6,689 nucleotides of DNA. Source: Saccharicrinis sp041584155 (lineage in GTDB: Bacteria > Bacteroidota > Bacteroidia > Bacteroidales > Marinilabiliaceae). Where the stretch lies: NCBI GenBank assembly GCA_041584155.1, contig JBFHEL010000233.1, positions 1-6,689 on the forward strand. Reading direction: 5' to 3'. The position numbers and the translations under genes were made by a program. The notes below the pieces were generated by a model that was not told where the DNA came from, did not search any database, and saw nothing but the letters and a program-made list of their open reading frames with translations. Positions 1 through 5,702 of the stretch are shown here, piece by piece; position 1 is the first letter of the stretch, and each line of letters begins with the position of its first letter.

Positions 1-13
1 TATATAATAATTA

Positions 14-37
14 GGTAGCCACCTATGTGTGACTACC
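14..37 (-). terminator. Possible weak terminator hairpin downstream of hsp20
   Basis: Bases 14-22 and 29-37 can pair around a 6-nt loop. In minus-strand RNA the stem is a continuous 9 bp, because the one non-Watson-Crick position (19/32) is a U-G wobble; in plus-strand RNA it would be a C-A mismatch. This favours a minus-strand transcript, which would be the hsp20 mRNA ending about 110 nt after its stop codon. The hairpin is followed on that strand by an AT-rich but not purely U tail (TAATTATTATATA). A second small hairpin, CTGCC-CAA-GGCAG, sits next to it at 41-53, and a 6-bp hairpin lies at 75-89. The poor U-tract keeps confidence low. Confidence 0.3.
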
Positions 38-145
38 AAACTGCCCAAGGCAGGTATATATAATATAATCATACCTTAATATGATTAAGTTATGCTACTT
101 GTAATTTTAAAATTTTAGTCATATGCAGAAGTAAACTATAATCAG

Positions 146-658
146 TTAGACATCTTTAGCAAATCCGGATCGTAATTTATTCATTACCTTTTTGATTAAT
201 GATCGATACGGTTTATCTTCAAGAGCCTTCCCCTCTTCTGCCTTAGTATGGCTGCCATTTACCGGAATTTCACGATAATGAATATATTGCTGCTTCTTAG
301 GAATGGTTATAGACAGAATGCCGTTTTTAAATTTCGCGTTTATTTGATCAATCTCCATATCTTTACCCAAAGAAAATGTTTTGTACAATGAATATTCGGA
401 AACCTTACTGTTTTTTTTGAATAATTTGACTTTTGATTTCCGGCTACATCCTTCCAAAATCAATTGATTATGAGTAGTTTTTATCTTTAAATCTTTCTTT
501 TTAAGTCCCGGAATAGCATAATCAATTTGATAGAAATATGGTGTTTCATTTACTAATTCCACTGAAGAATAGTAGTTCATCACAGGGTTAAATTGACATA
601 AATCGGCAAAGAGAGTATGCCTGTCAAATAAGTTGCTGTACAAGCTTAAAGTTTTCAT
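146..658 (-). CDS. Hsp20/alpha-crystallin family small heat-shock protein
   Basis: This 170-residue protein is a small heat-shock protein, an ATP-independent cytoplasmic holdase that binds unfolding proteins and passes them to ATP-driven chaperones. The alpha-crystallin domain spans about residues 33-122 and ends in the family signature A-x-F-x-N-G-I-L (108-115) followed by I-P-K (119-121). A C-terminal I-P-V (131-133) matches the IxI/V motif that docks into neighbouring subunits to build oligomers. The short aromatic N-terminal arm (residues 1-30) and the lysine-rich tail after residue 134 are normal for the family. The start is fixed by a perfect AGGAGG 8 nt upstream. The gene stands alone, divergent from the carboxyltransferase gene across a 722-bp spacer. 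Heat induction is expected of the family, but no CIRCE element is visible and no clear -7/-33 promoter was found. An A8 run on the coding strand (411-418) is in frame and the gene looks intact. Confidence 0.95.
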   Translation of the reverse strand: MKTLSLYSNLFDRHTLFADLCQFNPVMNYYSSVELVNETPYFYQIDYAIPGLKKKDLKIKTTHNQLILEGCSRKSKVKLFKKNSKVSEYSLYKTFSLGKDMEIDQINAKFKNGILSITIPKKQQYIHYREIPVNGSHTKAEEGKALEDKPYRSLIKKVMNKLRSGFAKDV

Positions 659-666
659 TGCTTTAT

Positions 667-672
667 CCTCCT
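667..672 (-). promoter_or_regulatory. Perfect Shine-Dalgarno (AGGAGG) of hsp20
   Basis: The minus strand reads AGGAGG 8 nt before the hsp20 ATG, at ideal spacing. None of the other complete genes in the window has a recognisable Shine-Dalgarno, as is usual in Bacteroidota, where the anti-SD of 16S rRNA is often sequestered in the ribosome. The site decides the start codon and may mark unusual translational control of this stress gene. Confidence 0.8.
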
Positions 673-873
673 GTAATTAGTTAAACATACTTATTATTTC
701 ATCATATATTTTATTAGTTTACTTTGTTCACATCTGTTTTTTTTCAAATTACATACCAAAAAAAGAAATTTATCATATGACATTATTTAAAAATATGCTT
801 TGTTAAAATATATATACCATAATTAGCTGAAGATAAAGATTTAGATGCTGGACTATGAAGATACTGCATTCGC

Positions 874-958
874 ATGTCATAATGTCGTTTTGGTTGTTTA
901 TTGCACGACAACATGGCATCTAATTAAAGGCTCAAAGCCTATAATTTATATTTGAGCC
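874..958 (+). other. Two adjacent hairpins, possible structured RNA or decayed element
   Basis: The first hairpin pairs 874-880 with 913-919 (7 bp, one position a G-U wobble only in plus-strand RNA). After a 2x2 internal loop, 883-888 pairs with 905-910 (6 bp), leaving a 16-nt loop. The second pairs GGCTCAAA (929-936) with TTTGAGCC (951-958). Part of its left arm can instead fold as AGGCT-CAA-AGCCT (928-940), so two exclusive folds exist. The block also looks less AT-rich than its surroundings. No promoter with good spacing was found in front (nearest TATGCTTTG, 794-802, one base too long) and no U-tract follows on the plus strand. It could be an RNA element, a protein-binding region or the remnant of a lost gene. 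It resembles no RNA family I can name. Confidence 0.25.
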
Positions 959-1309
959 AAGATAAAAAGTCATCTGAATTTTTGCAGTAAAAATGATGGT
1001 ACATTAAAATATGATGGATAATAAAGGTCTATATAGAGAAATTCTTCTGTAAATCAGTTTGCCGATCCAACTGTAATTAAAGCAAAATTTCTTTAATAAA
1101 TGTTAATCGAACAAGATAGGCAATAGAAAAGAGCAATAAAATGTAAAAATATGGCTTATTATTTTAAAAAATAAGGCAAAATATTGATTAAAATCACCTT
1201 TTTATAAGCTTTAAAGCAAGTAAATACAATGGGATGGTAATATTACGGAAAAATTTCTTTATAAAAAAACCCATGTTATATAATATGTATAAACCTTTGC
1301 CTAACTCTG

Positions 1310-1339
1310 TTGTTTATATAAAGTGTTTACGTATTTTTG
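1310..1339 (+). promoter_or_regulatory. Bacteroidota-type promoter of the carboxyltransferase gene
   Basis: TATTTTTG at 1332-1339 is an exact match to the Bacteroidota primary-sigma -7 element TAnnTTTG. TTG at 1310-1312, 19 nt upstream, fits the -33 element. Transcription would start near 1346, giving a leader of about 35 nt without a Shine-Dalgarno sequence. The assignment rests on consensus and spacing only. Confidence 0.55.
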
Positions 1340-1380
1340 CATGTAAATAATTAAAGTAATAACCGTAGCAAACCAAGAAC

Positions 1381-3546
1381 ATGTCAAAGAAACTATTAAT
1401 TAGAGACCTAACACTAAGAGACGGTCAACAGTCTTTATTCGCAACCAGAATGCGACAAGAACAAATTGACCGCGTACTACCATATTATAAGGATGCTAAC
1501 TTCTATGCAATGGAAGTATGGGGAGGAGCTGTACCTGATTCGGTAATGCGTTATTTAAATGAAAATCCATGGACTCGTCTTCAGACCATAAAGAAAGCAG
1601 TTGGAGATGTAAGTAAGCTTACAGCCTTATCAAGAGGTCGTAATCTTTTTGGTTACACGCCTTATACCAACGAGATTATTGACGGATTCTGTAAGAATGC
1701 AATCAGCTCAGGATTAGGTATTATGCGTATTTTTGATGCCTTAAACGACATCAATAACGTTAAATCTACCATTAAATATGTAAAAGAACATGGTGGTATT
1801 GCCGATTGCGCTGTTTGTTACACAATTGACCCTGTTTATCCTGAACCACCGAAGAAAAAAGGATTAGCTGGATTATTTGGCAAAAAAGAAAAAGGACAAG
1901 AACCTGTATTTACAGACGAATACTTTATTAATAAAGCCAAAGCTCTTGAAGAATTAGGAGCTGATATGATTACGATTAAAGATATGAGTGGACTTATACC
2001 TCCTACTCGTGTATCTAAATTAGTAAAAGACTTTAAGAAAAACGTTAAGATTCCTGTTGATTTCCATACACACTGTACTCCAGGTTATGGATTAGCAGCT
2101 GTTTTATCTGCAATTATGGCAGGTGTTGATGTTGTTGATACAAACATCTGGAACTTTGCAGGAGGACCTGCTGCACCAGCTATCGAGTTAATCTACTTAT
2201 TCACTAAGAAATTAGGAATTGAGATAGATGTTAACATGAAAGCTGTGGCAAAAATCAATGCTGAGTTATTAAACATCAGAAAAGAATTAGCTGATGTTGA
2301 TGGAGTTAAACAATTCCCTAATCCGTTTAATCCTCTTACTGATGAACTTCCTGCTAATATCGATGCGCAATTCGATAAAGCTATCGCAGCTGCTAAATCA
2401 GGTAATGAAGATGCATTATTAGATGCATGTCATGCTATTGAGGATTATTTCAATTTTCCAAAACCAAATATTTTAGTTAAAGATGCTGAGATTCCTGGGG
2501 GTATGTATACTAACATGGTTGCTCAGTTAAAAGCTCTAAAATCAGAAGATATTTTAGAGGACGCTATGAAGTTAATTCCTACTGTACGTATGGATGCCGG
2601 ATTGCCTCCATTGGTAACTCCAACAAGCCAGATCGTAGGTGCTCAGGCTGTTAACTGTGCTATGGACCTAAAAAAAGGTCATGCCATGTATACCAATGTA
2701 TCCAATCAGTTTATTAGCCTGGTTAAAGGAGAATATGGTGAAACACCAATTCCTGTTAAACCAGAGTTTAGGGAAAAAATTTGCGGACACAGAGATGAGC
2801 GTCCTTTTGATACATCTACTTACAAAATGCAACCTAATCCAGTATTAGAGGACTTTGGTGGTGTTAAATTAGCTGAAAACGAAGAAGAGGTATTGTTGAT
2901 TGAGCTTTTCCCAATGGTTGCCAAAGGTTATTTAACCGGTGTTAAAAAAGCGGCATGGGAAGCTAAAAAAGCAAGTGAACCTCAAGCTGCAAAAGTAGTT
3001 ACCGAGGCACCTAAGGCTGCTGCATCAAAAGTAGTTGGTAAAAAAGTGACCGTTCCTATGCCAGGAAGAATTTTACAATATCTTGTAAAACCTGGTGATA
3101 AGGTAGCAAAAGGTCAGGCTGTTGCTATTTTGGAAGCCATGAAAATGGAAAATAGTATTACTGCTGATTTTGCAGGTTATGTAAATACTTTAATGGCTGC
3201 AGAAGGTGATACTTTAGCTGCAGACTCTCCTATTATGGACATCGTTGACACACCAGTAGCTACTGAAGCTCCTGCTGCCACTGCGACTGCTGCTGCCAGT
3301 ACATCTGCTCCTAAGGTAACCGGACCTACTAAAGCAATTACTGTTCCTATGCCTGGTAAAATTTTAGATATTCAGGTTAAGTCAGGAGACAAAGTTGCTA
3401 AAAACCAAGTGGTGGTTGTGTTAGAAGCCATGAAAATGGAAAATAGCATTACAAGTGACTTCTCTGGTACTGTAAACGAAATATTTGCTAATGTTGGTGA
3501 TACCGTAGCAGCTGATGCTAAGATATTTGATTTAGTTCAGGATTAA
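1381..3546 (+). CDS. Biotin-dependent carboxyltransferase (oxaloacetate decarboxylase alpha / pyruvate carboxylase subunit B type) with two biotinyl domains
   Basis: The enzyme should move a carboxyl group between oxaloacetate/pyruvate (or a related 2-oxoacid) and biotin. The carboxyltransferase TIM barrel (from about residue 5) shows the metal-site residues D14 (TLRDGQQS), K200 (ITIKDMSG, the lysine usually carbamylated) and H229/H231 (FHTHCTPG). The conserved VTPTSQIVG segment lies at 412-420 and the PycB/OadA C-terminal region runs to about 530. An Ala/Pro/Lys linker leads to biotinyl domain 1 (about 556-623, biotin lysine K588 in EAMKMEN). A second Ala/Thr/Pro linker (about 624-652) leads to biotinyl domain 2 (about 653-721, K685). 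Family members are usually about 600 residues with one such domain, so the 721-residue length is explained by one extra linker plus domain. An in-frame TAG at 1366 leaves ATG 1381 as the natural start. No biotin carboxylase or membrane OadB/OadG gene lies beside it, so decarboxylase versus carboxylase role is open. It appears monocistronic, with its own promoter and terminator. Confidence 0.93.
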   Translation: MSKKLLIRDLTLRDGQQSLFATRMRQEQIDRVLPYYKDANFYAMEVWGGAVPDSVMRYLNENPWTRLQTIKKAVGDVSKLTALSRGRNLFGYTPYTNEIIDGFCKNAISSGLGIMRIFDALNDINNVKSTIKYVKEHGGIADCAVCYTIDPVYPEPPKKKGLAGLFGKKEKGQEPVFTDEYFINKAKALEELGADMITIKDMSGLIPPTRVSKLVKDFKKNVKIPVDFHTHCTPGYGLAAVLSAIMAGVDVVDTNIWNFAGGPAAPAIELIYLFTKKLGIEIDVNMKAVAKINAELLNIRKELADVDGVKQFPNPFNPLTDELPANIDAQFDKAIAAAKSGNEDALLDACHAIEDYFNFPKPNILVKDAEIPGGMYTNMVAQLKALKSEDILEDAMKLIPTVRMDAGLPPLVTPTSQIVGAQAVNCAMDLKKGHAMYTNVSNQFISLVKGEYGETPIPVKPEFREKICGHRDERPFDTSTYKMQPNPVLEDFGGVKLAENEEEVLLIELFPMVAKGYLTGVKKAAWEAKKASEPQAAKVVTEAPKAAASKVVGKKVTVPMPGRILQYLVKPGDKVAKGQAVAILEAMKMENSITADFAGYVNTLMAAEGDTLAADSPIMDIVDTPVATEAPAATATAAASTSAPKVTGPTKAITVPMPGKILDIQVKSGDKVAKNQVVVVLEAMKMENSITSDFSGTVNEIFANVGDTVAADAKIFDLVQD
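3046..3546 (+). repeat. Tandem duplication of the biotinyl-domain coding segment
   Basis: Two copies of the biotinyl-domain coding sequence, about 3046-3249 and 3337-3540, lie exactly 291 nt (97 codons) apart in phase. By hand count 44 of 68 aligned residues are identical with no gaps. The core around the biotin lysine is identical over 23 nt (3133-3155 versus 3424-3446). Synonymous positions elsewhere have diverged, for example in the GDKVAK segment. This suggests an older duplication kept under selection, not a recent slip or an assembly error. The sequence between the copies encodes a low-complexity Ala/Thr/Pro linker. Confidence 0.9.
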
Positions 3547-3569
3547 TTTCACCCTACAGATATCATTAA

Positions 3570-3608
3570 AAAGCCCCGACTAAGAAATTTAGTCGGGGCT
3601 TTGTTTTT
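3570..3608 (+). terminator. Strong intrinsic terminator, probably bidirectional
   Basis: A perfect 14-bp stem (3570-3583 with 3589-3602) rich in GC at its centre (GCCCCGAC) closes a 5-nt loop. It is followed by TTGTTTTT on the plus strand and preceded by an A-run that becomes a short U-run on the minus strand. It lies 23 nt after the carboxyltransferase stop codon and 66 nt beyond the end of the convergent M19-like gene, so it probably ends both transcripts. Confidence 0.9.
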
Positions 3609-3674
3609 AGCTGTATACAAGCAAATATATTTACTATATCATCTTCTAACAATAAATAATTTAAAAGTAGATAA

Positions 3675-5159
3675 TTAGTTATAGTGATTGATTACAAAGC
3701 GATATACATTTTTATACATCACTTTATCTAGTATATCCTGAATGCTCAGGCCTTGATTTAAAGACTCAAAATCTGCAATCATGGGCAGTTTTTCCTCCAA
3801 TATTTCTCTAAGATTATTAAACTCATCTGAAATAATACAAGAATCTATAGGGTTAATCATGCCATCAAAATCGGTTCCAAGCGACACAAAATCCCAGGCT
3901 CTTTTTTTAATGCTTTCTGCTAAGGTAGTATCATTCACAATTGCTTTTATAATACTCAGAAGGTTTATGGCAACTTGATTTCCCCAGAATTCAACTACAT
4001 TTTTTCTATTGTGCTTAATATCCGAATTAGAAAAACCTTCAGCCTGTTTAATAACTTTATTGCCTGATAAAATGCGCTGATCAAGATTTAAGCCAATAAG
4101 TCCGTTTGAATGGGCAATAATACCAATTTCTTCATCCGAAAGATTAATACTCCAGGGATTAAACAAAGTGGATTCTTCATATTTTTCAGAATAAGTGTCG
4201 GGTGTGGTGATTGATGCCAACATAGTAGGATGCGAACCATAGCCCATATGACTGGCAATAATAGGTACTCGTTCTTTTTGAGGTCGGCTGTGGTTGTATT
4301 TAGTTATCTTTTTATAATACCAGATACGGGCAGCTACACTCATGTGCTTGGTATCTATTAAAATTCTGGGGCCGTTATTTTCATACTCATTAATGCCTAA
4401 TAAACAATCAACTACCTTTTCTCCGCTGGTATTAACCGGCTCATTGAGTCCAACTTGCTGATCTAACAATAAGGATGCCACCCCATCGGGAATACTTCTT
4501 GCATGTCCTGATAAGCCATTATAAAAATGATGCGCCAATGTGATATACAAGGGAGGATGCTCCCATTTTTTTATCTCCGCAATATTGCGCAACATATCAT
4601 CTGCTGTATTTTGGTTGTCGATGAGCTCAATGGCATTACCCGAGAACAAGGAATGTGCCCCTTCTACCGAGGGCACAATAACAATGGTATTTTCTTTATT
4701 TAAAAACTCCTTAACTTCTTTCCCATTGCGTGCTACTACATAGCTCCAGTTTTCACCTTCAAACATAAAGGGCTTCTGGCTGTCCTCTTTTAAAAAGGCG
4801 TACTCATTCTTTAGTGCTTGAAAATAATTAAAGGAAGAACTTTGTACTTCATTAATATATTTAATGGGCAAATGGCTCACTATTTTACTGGCAACAATAT
4901 CAGTAAACACACCAGACCCGATCAATTCAGGACTTACCCAACTCTGTTCCAATGGGTAGAGAGCAGCCACGATCAGTTTCACATTGCCTCTGGCCAGTGC
5001 CGGCATACTACTTTGATAGTATTCAGGATAAGCACTTTTTCTTTGTCGCTCTTTAGGAGGATTATCGTACCACAGGTTATTTTTTCTTTTTCGCCCGGTT
5101 TTCTCATAGGCATATTGGTGCATAGTTGGATGACAATGCAGGTCGGCAAATGGCTTCAT
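3675..5159 (-). CDS. Peptidase M19 (membrane/renal dipeptidase)-like metallohydrolase
   Basis: This 494-residue protein shows the ordered motifs of the M19 dipeptidase branch of the amidohydrolase superfamily, zinc enzymes that split dipeptides and related amides. By comparison with human renal dipeptidase (from memory), H8/H10 fill the HxD site, E166 (SVEGAHS) is the bridging glutamate and H210 (ITLAHH) the substrate-side histidine. H272 (LIDTKHMS) and H304 (IIASHMG) are metal ligands, and D430 (LGTDFDG) is the catalytic aspartate. The first motif is H-C-H instead of the usual H-N-D, an unusual ligand change. The protein is longer than typical M19 enzymes (roughly 350-400 residues), with extra stretches near residues 20-50, 235-265 and 315-395. 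No signal peptide is visible, so it is probably cytoplasmic. It is the last gene of a minus-strand operon, 12 nt after the FKBP stop codon, with no Shine-Dalgarno. Substrate is unknown; a different amidohydrolase activity is possible. Confidence 0.82.
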   Translation of the reverse strand: MKPFADLHCHPTMHQYAYEKTGRKRKNNLWYDNPPKERQRKSAYPEYYQSSMPALARGNVKLIVAALYPLEQSWVSPELIGSGVFTDIVASKIVSHLPIKYINEVQSSSFNYFQALKNEYAFLKEDSQKPFMFEGENWSYVVARNGKEVKEFLNKENTIVIVPSVEGAHSLFSGNAIELIDNQNTADDMLRNIAEIKKWEHPPLYITLAHHFYNGLSGHARSIPDGVASLLLDQQVGLNEPVNTSGEKVVDCLLGINEYENNGPRILIDTKHMSVAARIWYYKKITKYNHSRPQKERVPIIASHMGYGSHPTMLASITTPDTYSEKYEESTLFNPWSINLSDEEIGIIAHSNGLIGLNLDQRILSGNKVIKQAEGFSNSDIKHNRKNVVEFWGNQVAINLLSIIKAIVNDTTLAESIKKRAWDFVSLGTDFDGMINPIDSCIISDEFNNLREILEEKLPMIADFESLNQGLSIQDILDKVMYKNVYRFVINHYN

Positions 5160-5171
5160 AAACTTTTATTT

Positions 5172-5702
5172 TTAATTTTTCAGGCTAATCACTTCCACCT
5201 TATACACTAAAGTTGAACGCCCTGGAATTTTGTCATCGTCCCCTACTAATCCATAGGCTCTGTGTGGAGGCATGATAAAGGTTGCTTTGGTGCCTTCTTT
5301 TAATAATAAGATACCTTCTTCCAGTCCGGACTCTACTCCACCCTGCCCTACTTTAAACGATTTATTACCCAGTGAATCAGAAGAATAGCACAAGGTTCCA
5401 TCTAACAATGAAATACTGTAAGCTATTTCTGCCCTATCTCCCATAACAGCCTGTCTTCCCAAACCCTCCTTATCAATATGATACCACAACCCCGTATTGG
5501 TTTCTGTCATATTCAATTGATTCTTTTTTATATATTCTTTAATAGCTTCAGCATCCTTACCAACCATATATCTATTCACAGATATCAGTTCTTCAGCTGT
5601 CACTCTCCTTTTATTGTGCTGCTCCTTACTCTGCATTTTGCAATTAAGCAATAGGCCGGCAATAAGCATCAAAGGAAGAAATATGCGTGTATTATTCTTC
5701 AT
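5172..5702 (-). CDS. FKBP-type peptidyl-prolyl isomerase lipoprotein (GldI-like)
   Basis: This is a predicted envelope lipoprotein with an FKBP fold. I chose ATG 5702 (176 residues) over the in-frame ATG at 5753: it places a lipoprotein signal at the N-terminus (MKNNTRIF, hydrophobic core 7-19, LLLNC with Cys21) and overlaps the upstream gene by only 11 nt instead of 62. Asn before the lipid cysteine is outside the classical A/G/S rule. A helical stretch (about 34-65) leads to the FKBP domain (about 74-175). Compared with FKBP12, Y95 (Y26), Y150 (Y82) and F116 (F46) are kept. F36 and D37 become Cys105/Tyr106, W59 becomes Leu127 and F99 becomes Tyr167, so prolyl isomerase activity may be weak. 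The residues after Cys21 (KMQSKEQ) lack the acidic surface-export signal of many Bacteroidota lipoproteins, so a periplasm-facing location is likely. Position after nrnA and architecture resemble gliding protein GldI, but gliding cannot be inferred from this alone. Confidence 0.85.
   Translation of the reverse strand: MKNNTRIFLPLMLIAGLLLNCKMQSKEQHNKRRVTAEELISVNRYMVGKDAEAIKEYIKKNQLNMTETNTGLWYHIDKEGLGRQAVMGDRAEIAYSISLLDGTLCYSSDSLGNKSFKVGQGGVESGLEEGILLLKEGTKATFIMPPHRAYGLVGDDDKIPGRSTLVYKVEVISLKN

Larger units (their letters stand above)
659..1380. other. 722-bp divergent spacer without a supported gene
   Basis: This AT-rich stretch lies between the divergent hsp20 and carboxyltransferase genes. 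It contains the hsp20 ribosome-binding site at its left end, a promoter at 1310-1339 at its right end, and two hairpins at 874-958. A 10-bp palindrome GCTTTAAAGC sits at 1208-1217, and an imperfect AT-rich inverted repeat at 1155-1175. For hsp20 the closest -7 matches on the minus strand are TATGTTTA (682-689, last base off) and a TAnTTTG-like site (745-751, spacer one base short). Neither has a matching -33, so no hsp20 promoter is called. I found no coding sequence worth calling: the best short frame, 845-955 on the plus strand (36 codons), has no ribosome-binding site and no recognisable product. Confidence 0.7.

Noticed and set aside
103..114. Self-complementary AATTTTAAAATT after hsp20
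   Set aside because: It is pure AT with no loop and no GC clamp; it is expected by chance in this composition and would not be a stable terminator.
411..418. A8 run in hsp20 as a frameshift or phase-variation site
   Set aside because: The frame continues correctly through the full alpha-crystallin domain and C-terminal motif. A single 8-base run in an AT-rich genome is weak evidence.
659..800. CIRCE-type heat-shock operator upstream of hsp20
   Set aside because: No TTAGCACTC-N9-GAGTGCTAA inverted repeat or close variant is present.
845..955. 36-codon plus-strand frame starting at ATG 845
   Set aside because: It has no ribosome-binding site, no promoter with good spacing and no recognisable composition or motif, and it overlaps the two hairpins. 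It is too short to support as a gene.
1208..1217. Palindrome GCTTTAAAGC as an operator
   Set aside because: It lies about 100 bp upstream of the promoter, is only 10 bp, and has no second copy in the spacer. No regulator can be named.
1084..1261. 12-bp direct repeat AAAATTTCTTTA at 1084-1095 and 1250-1261
   Set aside because: It is AT-only apart from one C, in AT-rich spacer DNA, so chance is a sufficient explanation. No mobile element lies between the copies.
3781..5210. Plus-strand frames of 65-130 codons opposite the M19-like gene (3781, 4540, 4818)
   Set aside because: They are antisense shadows of a well-supported gene with no family features. The same applies to the 60-codon minus-strand frame at 5874-6056 inside nrnA.
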